Shown here one piece after another: positions 25,563 to 34,889 of a stretch of DNA of 64,000 bases. The notes beneath the pieces were generated by a model that saw only the letters and a list, made by a program, of their open reading frames with translations, made no database searches and was not told the origin of the DNA. The position numbers were made by a program, and so were the translations under genes. The stretch spans positions 42,939-106,938 of the forward strand of contig JBJTHN010000088.1 of assembly GCA_046094505.1 (NCBI GenBank). Direction: 5' to 3'. Source of the DNA: RFTU01 sp046094505. GTDB lineage: Bacteria > Pseudomonadota > Gammaproteobacteria > Burkholderiales > Burkholderiaceae_C. How positions within the stretch are numbered: position 1 is the first letter of the stretch; each line of letters opens with the position of its first letter.

Positions 25563-26980
25563 TGCGTTACCTGAGCACCCGCGGCCACCCGGGCCGCAAG
25601 CGTCTTTCCGAGATCCTGCTCGAAGGGCTGGCCCCCGATGGTGGCCTGTACCTGCCGGAGCAGTACCCGCAGATCGACCGAGCGGACTTGGCCCATCTGC
25701 GTGCCGTGTGGCGCGAGCAGGGCTACGCCGAGTTGGCCTCTCGTTTGCTGTCGCTGTACGTGGACGACATTCCCGCTCAGGACCTGCGGGCCATGTGTGG
25801 CCGGGCCTACAACGAAGCGGTGTTTGGCACGCCGGCCATCGTGCCACTCAAGCCGCTGGAGGGTGGCCTGCAGTTGCAAGCCTTGTCCAATGGCCCCACG
25901 CTGGCCTTCAAGGACATGGCCATGCAGCTGTTGGGCCAGTTGTTCGAGTACGAGTTGGGGCGGCGCTCACAGGTTCTGAACATTCTGGGGGCCACCAGTG
26001 GCGATACCGGCAGTGCAGCCGAGTACGCGATGAAGGGCAAGAAGGGCGTCAAGGTGTTCATGCTCAGCCCGCACAACCGGATGAGCCCCTTTCAGCAGGC
26101 GCAGATGTTCAGCCTGCAGGACGCCAACATCCACAACATCGCCATTGAGGGCGTGTTCGACGACTGCCAAGACATTGTCAAGGCCGTATCCAACGACCTG
26201 GGATTCAAGGCGCATTGGCACATTGGCACCGTCAACTCCATCAACTGGGCGCGTTTGCTGGCGCAGGTGGTGTACTACTTCGCAGGTTACTTTCAGGCCA
26301 CACAGTCCGACGAAGAGCGGGTCAGCTTCGCCGTTCCGTCGGGCAATTTTGGCAACATCTGCGCGGGCCATGTGGCACGCATGATGGGGCTGCCCATCGC
26401 ACGTCTGGTGTGCGCCACCAATGAGAACGACGTGCTCGACGAGTTCTTCCGAACGGGAACCTATCGGGTACGCAAGTCGGCCGAGACCCATGAGACGTCC
26501 AGCCCTTCGATGGACATCAGCAAGGCCAGCAATTTCGAGCGCTTTGTGTTCGACCTCCTCGGCCGGGACGGCCCGCGTACCCGGGCGCTGTTCGGTGAGC
26601 AAGTGGAGAAGCAGGGCTTCTTCCGCCTGTCCGACCCAGAGTTCCAACAGATGGGTCGCTACGGGTTTGTCTCGGGTGCCAGCACGCACGCCAACCGGCT
26701 GGAAACCATACGCGACACCTACAGCCGCTTTGGCGTGATGATCGACACCCACACGGCCGACGGCCTCAAGGTGGCACGCCAATGGACCGAGCCTGGTGTG
26801 CCCATGTTGGTGCTGGAGACAGCCTTGCCGGCCAAGTTTGCCCAGACGCTGGTTGAAGCCCTGGGCCGTGAGCCGCAGCGGCCTGCAGCGCTGCAGGGGA
26901 TTGAAGCATTGCCCAAACGGTTCACCGTACTGCCCGCCGATGTGGCGCGGGTCAAGGCCTACATCGAGGCCCATGCCTGA
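25562..26980 (+). CDS. thrC: Threonine synthase
   Basis: 472 residues; PLP enzyme making threonine from phosphohomoserine. The long (class II-like) form has an N-terminal STRGHPGRKRLSEILLEGLAPDGGLYLP and the PLP Lys in LAFKDMAMQLLG, with the phosphate-binding GATSGDTGSAAEYA. It begins one base inside the hom stop (ATG overlapping TGA), so it is translationally coupled. No thrB is in view. Confidence 0.96.
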   Translation: MRYLSTRGHPGRKRLSEILLEGLAPDGGLYLPEQYPQIDRADLAHLRAVWREQGYAELASRLLSLYVDDIPAQDLRAMCGRAYNEAVFGTPAIVPLKPLEGGLQLQALSNGPTLAFKDMAMQLLGQLFEYELGRRSQVLNILGATSGDTGSAAEYAMKGKKGVKVFMLSPHNRMSPFQQAQMFSLQDANIHNIAIEGVFDDCQDIVKAVSNDLGFKAHWHIGTVNSINWARLLAQVVYYFAGYFQATQSDEERVSFAVPSGNFGNICAGHVARMMGLPIARLVCATNENDVLDEFFRTGTYRVRKSAETHETSSPSMDISKASNFERFVFDLLGRDGPRTRALFGEQVEKQGFFRLSDPEFQQMGRYGFVSGASTHANRLETIRDTYSRFGVMIDTHTADGLKVARQWTEPGVPMLVLETALPAKFAQTLVEALGREPQRPAALQGIEALPKRFTVLPADVARVKAYIEAHA

Positions 26981-27044
26981 TGCCCGAGGGGTATCCAGCG
27001 CGTGTACCTGAACCCTTCTCGAGCCTGAACCAACGCTGCGTTGA

Positions 27045-28313
27045 ATGAAGCCTGCTGCTGACCTGATGAGTTTGGAAGACGCGCTGCAGCGGCTGAGCCG
27101 CGGCGCACAAGCGGCCTTGATCCACGATGTGCAGGCCGTGAGCCTGATCGAGGCCTGCAACCGGGTCCTGGCCCAGCCGATCCGATCCTTGATCGATGTG
27201 CCGCCGCAGGACAACACCTCCATGGACGGTTACGCCCTGCGGGCCGCTGATGTGCCCCAGCCCGGCACCCGGCTGCCGGTGAGCCAACGCATCCCCGCCG
27301 GCCAGGTCGGTTGCGCACTTGAGCCGGGCACCGCCGCCCGCATCTTCACCGGGGCACAGTTGCCCCCCGGCGCGGACGCGGTGGTGATGCAGGAGCAGTG
27401 CGAGGCCGTTGCGGCCAGCGAAGGCCAGGGGTTGGGCGCGGTGGTGGTGAAGGTGCCGCCGCAGGTGGGGCAGTGGGTGCGCCGCCGGGCCGAGGATGTG
27501 CAGGCGGACTCGGTGGTCTTGACCGCTGGTACCCGCATGACACCTCAGGCCATGGGCTTGGCCGCGTCGGTAGGCTGTGCGGAGGTGGTGGTGGTGCGGC
27601 GGCCCCGGGTGGCCTTGTTTTCCACCGGCGATGAGTTGGTGATGCCGGGCGAGGTGAGCCCGCAGCAGTTGCGCCCGGGTGCCATCTACAACTCCAACCG
27701 TTACACGCTGCGTGGTTTGTTGTTGGCTGCGGGCTGTGACGTCACCGACTTGGGCATCGTGCCCGATCGCCTGGAAGCCACGCGCGCTGCACTTCAGCAG
27801 GCCGCCGATGGGCACGACCTGATCCTAACTTCGGGTGGCGTTTCGGTGGGTGAGGAAGACCACATCAAGCCGGCCGTGCAAGCGCAAGGGCGCCTGGAGC
27901 TGTGGCAGATGGGCATCAAGCCTGGTAAGCCCCTGGCTTTTGGCTCGGTCCGAACCGGTGGGCAGCGGGAATGCCTGTTCGTGGGCCTGCCGGGCAACCC
28001 AGTGTCCAGCTTCGTCACCTTTGTCCTGGCGGTGGCACCTTTGCTTCGGGTCTTGCAGGGAATGCCGGCCCAGTCCTTCAAGCCGCAGATGCTGCGTGCA
28101 GACTTCAGCTGGCCGCGGCCCGATCGGCGCCGAGAGTTTCTGCGCGCACGGCTGAACGGGCAGGGCGCGGTGGAGCTTTTCCCCAATCAAAGCTCGGGTG
28201 TGCTGACCTCGGCGGTTTGGGCCGACGGACTGGTCGACAATCCGGCTGGCGCCACCATCGAGCAGGGGCAGATGGTGCGGTTCCTGTCCTTCGCGGACCT
28301 CTTGTCCGCTTGA
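27045..28313 (+). CDS. moeA: Molybdopterin molybdenumtransferase MoeA (copy 2)
   Basis: 422 residues, same fold as the copy at 13-14.5 kb but clearly divergent. Motifs are DVPPQDNTSMDGYAL, FTGAQLPPGADAVVMQEQ, TSGGVSVGEEDH and LPGNPVSSFVTF. It begins a moeA-moaD-moaE cluster. Two MoeA paralogues are common in Burkholderiales; whether they serve different molybdoenzymes or metals is unknown. An in-frame ATG at 27066 is an alternative start. Confidence 0.92.
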   Translation: MKPAADLMSLEDALQRLSRGAQAALIHDVQAVSLIEACNRVLAQPIRSLIDVPPQDNTSMDGYALRAADVPQPGTRLPVSQRIPAGQVGCALEPGTAARIFTGAQLPPGADAVVMQEQCEAVAASEGQGLGAVVVKVPPQVGQWVRRRAEDVQADSVVLTAGTRMTPQAMGLAASVGCAEVVVVRRPRVALFSTGDELVMPGEVSPQQLRPGAIYNSNRYTLRGLLLAAGCDVTDLGIVPDRLEATRAALQQAADGHDLILTSGGVSVGEEDHIKPAVQAQGRLELWQMGIKPGKPLAFGSVRTGGQRECLFVGLPGNPVSSFVTFVLAVAPLLRVLQGMPAQSFKPQMLRADFSWPRPDRRREFLRARLNGQGAVELFPNQSSGVLTSAVWADGLVDNPAGATIEQGQMVRFLSFADLLSA

Positions 28314-28341
28314 GTTTCCTCAGCAGCCCCCGTAACCGGCC

Positions 28342-28596
28342 ATGAACCTGACCATCCGCTACTTCGCCTCGCTGCGCGAAGCCCTCGGGGAGCGCCAAGA
28401 ACTCCAGGGCTTGGCGGCCCCTTTGACGGTCGCCCAGTTGCGCGAAGTCCTGATCCAGTGCAGCCCTGCCCACGCCCAAGCCTTGCAGAAGGGCCGGGCG
28501 GTGCGTTGTGCGGTCAACCAGGTCATGGCCCCCGAGGATGCGGCTGTTCCCGATGGCGCTGAGGTGGCGTTCTTTCCACCCGTTACGGGAGGCTGA
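28342..28596 (+). CDS. moaD: Molybdopterin synthase small subunit
   Basis: 84 residues with a beta-grasp (ubiquitin-like) fold ending in FFPPVTGG, where the terminal Gly-Gly carries the thiocarboxylate used to sulfurate precursor Z. The N-terminus LTIRYFASLREALG is typical. It ends 1 bp before moaE. Confidence 0.95.
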   Translation: MNLTIRYFASLREALGERQELQGLAAPLTVAQLREVLIQCSPAHAQALQKGRAVRCAVNQVMAPEDAAVPDGAEVAFFPPVTGG

Positions 28597-28597
28597 G

Positions 28598-29095
28598 ATG
28601 GGCGCACCGCGGGTGGTGATCCAAACCGAGGACTTCGACCTGTCGCGTGAAGTGCAGGCCCTGCACCAACACGACTTGGGCGTGGGGGCGGTGACGAGCT
28701 TCGTGGGCACGGTTCGAGACCGCTTGGGGTCTGCAGCGGCTGAGCCCGGCGGGTCCATTGCGCTCTTGGAGCTTGAGCACTATCCCGGGATGACCGAATC
28801 GTCCATCGAGTCCATGATCGACCAGGCGTTTGCCCGCTTTGACATCCGGGCCGTTCGGGTGATCCACCGGGTTGGTGCGCTGGAGCCGGGTGCGCAGATT
28901 GTCCTGGTGGCCGTGGCATCGGCCCACCGGGGCGAGTCCTTTCAGGCCTGCGAGTTCCTGATGGACTACCTCAAGACGCAGGCCCCCTTCTGGAAGAAGG
29001 AACACACGCCGCAGGGGGCGCGCTGGGTCGATGCCCGAGTGAGCGACGATCAAGCGCTGGCCCGCTGGGGTATCTCGGCCGGCAACGCAGCCTAA
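28598..29095 (+). CDS. moaE: Molybdopterin synthase catalytic subunit
   Basis: 165 residues. Motifs include GAVTSFVGTVRD, LELEHYPGMTE, IHRVGALEPG, VAVASAHRGESFQACEFLMD and KTQAPFWKKE with the catalytic Lys. It pairs with MoaD in a heterotetramer that makes molybdopterin dithiolene. The ATG at 28598 follows the moaD stop by one base; the longer frame upstream overlaps moaD and is rejected. Confidence 0.95.
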   Translation: MGAPRVVIQTEDFDLSREVQALHQHDLGVGAVTSFVGTVRDRLGSAAAEPGGSIALLELEHYPGMTESSIESMIDQAFARFDIRAVRVIHRVGALEPGAQIVLVAVASAHRGESFQACEFLMDYLKTQAPFWKKEHTPQGARWVDARVSDDQALARWGISAGNAA

Positions 29096-29113
29096 GGGAC
29101 CTGGGCGGCCCTG

Positions 29114-29133
29114 GCGGCGCAGCGTCGCGCCGC
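29114..29133. terminator. Hairpin between convergent moaE and a hypothetical gene
   Basis: GCGGCGC pairs with GCGCCGC around a 6-nt loop, with further GGCC pairing outside. No T-run. Possibly a bidirectional terminator. Confidence 0.3.
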
Positions 29134-29153
29134 ACTGGGCCGGCCCCACACCC

Positions 29154-29693
29154 TCAGTTCAGGAGGCGCGGTGCAGGCGAGGGCTCGCTGGGGACTGGCG
29201 TCTGCGCTGCAGGGGAGGAGATCAAACCCCACTCCGACTGCACCAGTGCCTGCTCGACGAGGGACAGCAGGTTGTGCAACAGGTCGGCCGTCAGGGTCAG
29301 GGACAAGTCACGCTGTTGGGCATCGCGCCACACCACGGTCACCTGGCCGGAGGCGTCCTGTCGAAGGTCAACCGCGGCCACCAGCAGGGGCTGTTCGCCC
29401 AGTGGGCGCTCGGCGGCACGGTCATCGAAAGGCGAGGCAAAGTCGCCAGCCTGTTTGGCCTGGTCCCGCATGCTCTGCGTCACCATGTCACGGGCCTCGG
29501 GCAATATGGTGGCGCCGCGCGAGGCCACACCCAGGGATGCAGCGTTGGCCGTGTTTTGCATCGGCTGCCACAGCCGCGCCATCAGGCGCCGTGTCAACCA
29601 GAGCTCGAAGAGCCGATCGTCGCGGGTTCTCACCCGCAACAGCAGGCGGTCCTGATCGGTCTGGTAGACCACGGAGAGTTGGTGGATGGACAT
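29154..29693 (-). CDS. Conserved hypothetical protein
   Basis: 179 residues, not recognised. The start MSIHQLSVVYQTDQDRLLLR is chosen because the longer frame runs into the clpB promoter and coding region on the other strand. The protein is predicted soluble: an N-terminal beta-rich segment (RVRTRDDRLFELWLTRRLMARLW), a middle variable part, and a C-terminal VVWRDAQQRDLSLTLTADLL. No signal peptide or metal motif. It is divergent from clpB and convergent with moaE. Similar small proteins occur beside clpB in Comamonadaceae as I recall, with no known role. Confidence 0.7.
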   Translation of the reverse strand: MSIHQLSVVYQTDQDRLLLRVRTRDDRLFELWLTRRLMARLWQPMQNTANAASLGVASRGATILPEARDMVTQSMRDQAKQAGDFASPFDDRAAERPLGEQPLLVAAVDLRQDASGQVTVVWRDAQQRDLSLTLTADLLHNLLSLVEQALVQSEWGLISSPAAQTPVPSEPSPAPRLLN

Positions 29694-29722
29694 GGCCCGA
29701 TTGTGCCCAAGGGTAGGCGGCC

Positions 29723-29750
29723 CTTGAATTTCCCGGTCCCCACTCCACAT
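29723..29750 (+). promoter_or_regulatory. Candidate sigma-32 heat-shock promoter of clpB
   Basis: CTTGAAT at 29723-29729 and CTCCACAT at 29743-29750 with a 13-bp spacer resemble the RpoH consensus (CTTGAAA and CCCCATnT). It lies 22 bp before the clpB ATG and fits the known heat-shock control of clpB; the -10 part is imperfect. Confidence 0.45.
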
Positions 29751-29772
29751 GGGATCAATCAAGGAGTGCAAC

Positions 29773-32361
29773 ATGCGTTTGGACAAGCTCACCACAACCC
29801 TGCAACACGCCCTGCAGGATGCACAAAGCCTGGCGGTGACCCGCGAGCATCCGTACATCGAGCCGGTCCACCTGCTGCTGGCCTTGCTGGCCCAAGCCGA
29901 CGGTCCTCGTTCCCTGCTGGAGCGTGCCGGTGCCAATGTGGGCGCACTCAAGACGGCAGCGGATGCCGCCCTGGCCGCCTTGCCCCAGGTTCAGGGAGGG
30001 CAGGTCCAGGTCGGCCGTGATCTGGTGCAGCTGTTTCAGCAGGCCGAGAAGGAAGCGTCCCAGCGGGGTGACCAGTTCATCGCCAGCGAAATGCTGCTGC
30101 TGGCACTGGCCGATTCCAAGGCCGACCTCGGTGCGGTGGTGCGGGGCCACGGGCTGACCCGCAAGGCACTGGAAGCGGCGATCCGGGCTGTGCGCGGCGA
30201 CCAAAAGGTGGACTCGGCCGAGGCCGAAGGGCAGCGCGAGGCGCTCAAGAAGTTCACCTTGGACCTGACCGAGCGTGCGCGCATGGGAAAGCTCGACCCG
30301 GTGATCGGCCGCGATGACGAGATTCGCCGAGCCATCCAGGTGCTGCAGCGGCGCAGCAAGAACAACCCCGTGCTCATCGGCGAGCCTGGGGTGGGCAAGA
30401 CAGCCATCGTGGAGGGTTTGGCGCAGCGCATCGTCAATGGGGAAGTGCCGGACACCCTGCGCGACAAGCGCGTTTTGGTCTTGGACATGGCCGGTTTGCT
30501 GGCCGGGGCCAAGTTCCGTGGCGAGTTTGAAGAGCGTCTCAAGGCCGTGCTCAAGGAGGTGGCCGCCGACGAAGGCCGCATCATCCTGTTCATCGACGAA
30601 ATCCACACCATGGTGGGCGCAGGCAAAGCCGAAGGCGCCATCGATGCGGGCAACATGCTCAAGCCCGCCCTGGCCCGCGGCGAACTGCATTGCATTGGCG
30701 CCACCACACTGGACGAGTACCGCAAGCATGTGGAGAAGGACGCTGCATTGGAGCGGCGATTCCAGAAGGTGCTGGTCGATGAGCCCTCGGTGGAGGCCAC
30801 GATCGCCATCCTTCGTGGCTTGCAAGAGCGCTACGAGGTGCACCACGGCGTGGAAATCACCGATCCCGCCATCGTGGCGGCAGCCGAGCTTTCGCATCGC
30901 TACATCACCGACCGGTTCCTGCCCGACAAGGCCATCGACCTGATCGACGAGGCGGCTGCCAAGATCAAGATCGAGATCGACTCCAAGCCCGAGGTCATGG
31001 ACAAGCTCGATCGGCGGCTCATCCAGCTAAAGATTGAACGGGAGGCGGTCAAGAAGGAAAAGGACGAAGCCTCCAAGAAGCGCTTGGCCCTCATCGAGGA
31101 GGAAATCGGCAAACTGGGCCGCGAGTATGCGGACCTGGAGGAGGTCTGGAAGGTCGAGAAGGCGGCGGCGCAGGGATCGGCGCAGGTCAAGGAAGAGATC
31201 GACCGGATTCGCCACCAGATTGAGGAGCTCAAGCGTAAGGGCGATTTCAACAAGGTGGCCGAACTGCAGTACGGCAAGCTGCCGGATTTGGAGAAGCGTT
31301 TGCAAGCCGCACAGGCCAAGGAATCCGGCAAGGGTGAGGGCGACAAGCGCCCACGCTTGTTACGTACCCTGGTGGGTGCCGAAGAGATTGCCGAGGTGGT
31401 GGCGCGCGCCACCGGCATTCCGGTGAGCAAGCTGATGCAGGGCGAGCGCGACAAGCTCCTGCATATGGAAGAGCGACTGCATGAGCGGGTGGTGGGTCAG
31501 GACGAGGCGATCGTCTCGGTGGCCGACGCCATCCGGCGCTCACGAGCGGGGCTCTCGGACCCCAACCGGCCTCTGGGGTCCTTCCTGTTCTTGGGGCCGA
31601 CGGGGGTTGGAAAGACCGAGCTGTGCAAGGCCCTGGCCGGTTTCCTTTTTGACAGCGACGACCACATGGTTCGCATCGACATGAGCGAGTTCATGGAGAA
31701 GCACTCGGTGAGCCGGCTGATTGGCGCGCCGCCGGGCTATGTGGGCTACGAAGAGGGCGGCACCCTGACCGAGGCGGTGCGGCGCAAGCCCTATAGCGTG
31801 CTGCTGCTGGATGAGGTGGAAAAGGCCCATCCCGATGTGTTCAATGTGCTGTTGCAGGTGCTTGACGACGGGCGCCTGACCGACGGTCAGGGGCGCACCG
31901 TGGACTTCAAGAACACCGTCATCATCATGACCAGCAACCTCGGCTCGCACCGCATCATGGACATGGCCGGCCAAGATGCCGAGCTGATTCGTGAAGCCGT
32001 GTGGGCCGAGGTCAAGGCCCACTTCCGCCCGGAGTTCCTCAACCGGATTGACGAGACCGTGGTGTTCCACGCCCTGCAGGCCCAGCACATCGAGTCCATT
32101 GCACGCATCCAGTTGCGACTGCTGGAGAGCCGGTTGGAGAAGATGGAAATCAAGCTCGATGTGTCCGCTGCTGCTCTGGCCGAGATTGCCAAGGTGGGCT
32201 TTGACCCGGTGTTCGGTGCCCGTCCATTGAAGCGGGCCATTCAGCAGCGTATCGAGAACCCCGTGGCCAAACTCATCCTGCAGGGCCGCTTTGGGCCCAA
32301 GGATGTGATTCCTGTGGACGTTCAGGAAGGAGCCTTTGTTTTCGAGCGTGTGGTCCATTGA
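29773..32361 (+). CDS. clpB: ATP-dependent disaggregase ClpB
   Basis: 862 residues. N-terminal Clp repeat domain (MRLDKLTTTLQHALQDAQSL), first AAA+ module with Walker A GEPGVGKTAIVEG near 205, the long coiled-coil middle domain (about 400-530, rich in Lys/Glu), and the second AAA+ module with GPTGVGKTELCKAL near 610 and an ALDDGRLTD-like sensor region. ClpB works with DnaK to rescue aggregated proteins. An AAGGAG ribosome site precedes the ATG; the frame upstream of it is not coding. Confidence 0.97.
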   Translation: MRLDKLTTTLQHALQDAQSLAVTREHPYIEPVHLLLALLAQADGPRSLLERAGANVGALKTAADAALAALPQVQGGQVQVGRDLVQLFQQAEKEASQRGDQFIASEMLLLALADSKADLGAVVRGHGLTRKALEAAIRAVRGDQKVDSAEAEGQREALKKFTLDLTERARMGKLDPVIGRDDEIRRAIQVLQRRSKNNPVLIGEPGVGKTAIVEGLAQRIVNGEVPDTLRDKRVLVLDMAGLLAGAKFRGEFEERLKAVLKEVAADEGRIILFIDEIHTMVGAGKAEGAIDAGNMLKPALARGELHCIGATTLDEYRKHVEKDAALERRFQKVLVDEPSVEATIAILRGLQERYEVHHGVEITDPAIVAAAELSHRYITDRFLPDKAIDLIDEAAAKIKIEIDSKPEVMDKLDRRLIQLKIEREAVKKEKDEASKKRLALIEEEIGKLGREYADLEEVWKVEKAAAQGSAQVKEEIDRIRHQIEELKRKGDFNKVAELQYGKLPDLEKRLQAAQAKESGKGEGDKRPRLLRTLVGAEEIAEVVARATGIPVSKLMQGERDKLLHMEERLHERVVGQDEAIVSVADAIRRSRAGLSDPNRPLGSFLFLGPTGVGKTELCKALAGFLFDSDDHMVRIDMSEFMEKHSVSRLIGAPPGYVGYEEGGTLTEAVRRKPYSVLLLDEVEKAHPDVFNVLLQVLDDGRLTDGQGRTVDFKNTVIIMTSNLGSHRIMDMAGQDAELIREAVWAEVKAHFRPEFLNRIDETVVFHALQAQHIESIARIQLRLLESRLEKMEIKLDVSAAALAEIAKVGFDPVFGARPLKRAIQQRIENPVAKLILQGRFGPKDVIPVDVQEGAFVFERVVH

Positions 32362-32371
32362 TCGGCCCTCC

Positions 32372-32377
32372 TAGAAT
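32372..32377 (+). promoter_or_regulatory. -10 element of nadB, near-leaderless
   Basis: TAGAAT ends six bases before the nadB ATG at 32384, just after the clpB stop. Confidence 0.5.
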
Positions 32378-32383
32378 CGGTTG

Positions 32384-34030
32384 ATGGGAGACGATGACGT
32401 GAGCGGCGCGGAGCCGCCAGTGGTGGTCATTGGCGCGGGCTTGGCTGGCCTGACGACAGCGCTGCACCTGGCCGACCACGTGCCGGTGGTGGTGCTGGCC
32501 AAGCGCAGCCTTGGCGAGGCGGCCACCGCCTGGGCCCAGGGCGGCATCGTGGGCGTGCTGGGGGCTGACGACAGCATCGAGTCCCATGTCCGCGATACCC
32601 AGGACGCCGGTGCCGGCCTGGTGGACGAGCACACGGCGCGCTTCATCGCCGAGAACAGTGAACAGGCCATCCGGTGGCTGGTGCAACAGGGCGTGGCCTT
32701 TTCCGAAGACCCCGACGGTCCCTTGGGTTTGCACCTGACCAAGGAAGGCGGGCACGCCGTGCGGCGTATCGCCCACGCCGCGGATGCCACCGGACAGGCC
32801 ATACACCAAGCGCTGCTGCAGGCCGCGCTGCGCCACCCACGCATCACGCTGTTGGAGCGGTGGATGGCGGTGGACCTCATCACCTCGCGCCTGCTCAAAC
32901 GCAACGAACCGGCCCGATGTTATGGGGTCTACGCCCTGGACATCGAGGCCGATCGGGTGCGGACCCTGCCGGCACGGGCCGTGGTTCTGGCCTGCGGCGG
33001 CGTGGGCAAGGTATACCGTTATACCAGCAACCCCGACACCGCCACGGGCGACGGCATTGCGATGGCTTGGCGCGCAGGCTGTCGCGTGGGCAACATGGAG
33101 TTCATCCAATTCCACCCAACGTGCCTGTACCACCCACAGGAGCGCAGTTTCCTCATCACTGAAGCGCTGCGCGGTGAAGGCGCCTTCCTGAAGGTGCCTG
33201 GCCTACAGGGTGAGGCGGCACGCTTCATGCACCGCCATGATGAACGGGCGGAGTTGGCCCCACGGGACATCGTGGCGCGGGCCATCGACTTTGAGATGAA
33301 GAAGCATGGGGTGGACCATGTGTGGTTGGACGCCACCCACCTCGGCGAGGACTTTCTAAAGTCGCACTTTCCAACCATCCATGCCCGCTGCCTGGGTTTG
33401 GGCATCGACATCGCGCGCCAACCCATTCCGGTGGTGCCGGCGGCCCACTACACCTGCGGCGGTGTGGTCACCGACCTCCAAGGGCGGACCGATCTGCCAG
33501 GCCTCTATGCGGTGGGAGAGGCGACCTACACCGGGCTGCATGGCGCAAACCGCCTGGCCAGCAATTCCCTGTTGGAGTGCGTTGTGTTGGGCCAGACCTG
33601 CGCCAGCGCCATCGGCCGAGGGGAAACAGCGGCGATGGTCGTCTTGCCGCCTTGGGACGAAAGCCAAGTGGCCGATGCCGATGAGCAGGTGGTGATCGCC
33701 CACAACTGGGATGAACTGCGGCTGATGATGTGGAACTATGTGGGTATCGTGCGCACGACCAAGCGGCTGGAGCGGGCCCGCCACCGCATCGCCTTGTTGC
33801 GCTCAGAGATCCACGAGTACTACGCTCACTTCCGCGTCAACCGAGATCTGCTGGAATTGCGCAACCTGGTGGACTGCGCCGACCTGATCGTGCGTTCAGC
33901 CCTGTCGCGGCAGGAAAGCCGGGGGCTGCACTACAGCCGAGATTACCCGCACACCTTGCCGGTGAGTTTTCCCACCATCTTGGTTCGCCAGGAGCGAGAG
34001 CGCACGATCGGCACCCCTTCAGAGCGTTGA
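32384..34030 (+). CDS. nadB: L-aspartate oxidase
   Basis: 548 residues from the ATG at 32384. FAD-binding GAGLAGLTTALHLA is near 15-28, followed by SLGEAATAWAQGGI and the active-site region HPTCLYHP, with HGANRLASNSLLECVV near the C-terminal third. It oxidises aspartate to iminoaspartate, the first step of NAD synthesis. A GTG at 32399 preceded by GGGAG is a possible alternative start if the mRNA is not leaderless. Its 3' end overlaps convergent nadC by 12 bp. Confidence 0.95.
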   Translation: MGDDDVSGAEPPVVVIGAGLAGLTTALHLADHVPVVVLAKRSLGEAATAWAQGGIVGVLGADDSIESHVRDTQDAGAGLVDEHTARFIAENSEQAIRWLVQQGVAFSEDPDGPLGLHLTKEGGHAVRRIAHAADATGQAIHQALLQAALRHPRITLLERWMAVDLITSRLLKRNEPARCYGVYALDIEADRVRTLPARAVVLACGGVGKVYRYTSNPDTATGDGIAMAWRAGCRVGNMEFIQFHPTCLYHPQERSFLITEALRGEGAFLKVPGLQGEAARFMHRHDERAELAPRDIVARAIDFEMKKHGVDHVWLDATHLGEDFLKSHFPTIHARCLGLGIDIARQPIPVVPAAHYTCGGVVTDLQGRTDLPGLYAVGEATYTGLHGANRLASNSLLECVVLGQTCASAIGRGETAAMVVLPPWDESQVADADEQVVIAHNWDELRLMMWNYVGIVRTTKRLERARHRIALLRSEIHEYYAHFRVNRDLLELRNLVDCADLIVRSALSRQESRGLHYSRDYPHTLPVSFPTILVRQERERTIGTPSER

Positions 34031-34885
34031 GCGCACCCGCATCGAGAAATCGATCGCGCGGATGTCCTTGGTGAGTTTGCCGATGGAGATGCGGTCCACG
34101 CCGGTGGCGGCTATGTCACGAAGCTGCGCCAGGGTGACGCCTCCGGAAACCTCCAGGAGCGAGCGGCCCGCCGTGACCCGCACGGCCTCGCGCATGTCGG
34201 CCAAAGAGAAGTTGTCGATCAGGATGCTTTGGGCTCCCGCCGCCAAGGCCTGCTGCAACTCGTCCAGGCTTTCCACTTCGATCTGGATGTCCACGCCGCT
34301 GTTGAGCGCCTGCGCTTGCTGCATCACCGGTGCAATGCCGCCGGCTGCCGCGATGTGGTTCTCCTTGATCAGGATCCCATGCCAAAGGGCCAGGCGTTGG
34401 TTGGCGCCCCCACCCACACGCACCGCGTACTTTTGGGCCTGGCGCAGACCCGGAATCGTCTTGCGCGTGTCCAAGACCACGCAGCCGCGCGGGTTAGGGG
34501 AGGCGCCTTCAATGGCCTGCGCATGCAGCCGTGCAACGCTGGCCGTGGCCGACAGCAGTTGCAAGAAGTTCAGCCCGGGGCGCTCGGCTGCCAGCAGCGC
34601 ACGTGCCTGTGCACGAAGCGTGCACACCACGGTGTCGGCCTGCATGTCCTGGCCTTCACCGTAGCGCCAATCGATCTCGGCCTGTCTATCCAGGGTACGC
34701 AGGCAGGCGTCAAACCAGGCCTGGCCACACAAGACGGCGGATTCACGCACCCGCACATCGGCCACCACGCGGCGGCTGGCCGGGATGAGCAGACCCGTCC
34801 AGTCGCAGGTGCCATAGTCCTCCAACAAGGCGTCTCGGACGTTGCGTTCCCGCGCCTGCTCCAGGGATTCGTTGTAGTCGAACAT
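34019..34885 (-). CDS. nadC: Nicotinate-nucleotide pyrophosphorylase (carboxylating)
   Basis: 288 residues; quinolinate phosphoribosyltransferase. Motifs: VLDTRKTIPGLRQAQKYAVRVGGGANQR, GILIKENHI, and the C-terminal barrel strands VESLDELQQAL, ILIDNFSLADMREAV, LEVSGGVTL and GVDRISIGKLT. It converts quinolinate and PRPP to nicotinate mononucleotide. It follows nadA by 4 bp on the same strand. Confidence 0.96.
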   Translation of the reverse strand: MFDYNESLEQARERNVRDALLEDYGTCDWTGLLIPASRRVVADVRVRESAVLCGQAWFDACLRTLDRQAEIDWRYGEGQDMQADTVVCTLRAQARALLAAERPGLNFLQLLSATASVARLHAQAIEGASPNPRGCVVLDTRKTIPGLRQAQKYAVRVGGGANQRLALWHGILIKENHIAAAGGIAPVMQQAQALNSGVDIQIEVESLDELQQALAAGAQSILIDNFSLADMREAVRVTAGRSLLEVSGGVTLAQLRDIAATGVDRISIGKLTKDIRAIDFSMRVRSTL

Positions 34886-34889
34886 GGTT

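Noticed and set aside
24582..25847. Minus-strand open frame of 421 codons over hom
   Set aside because: Antisense to hom and thrC, both complete.
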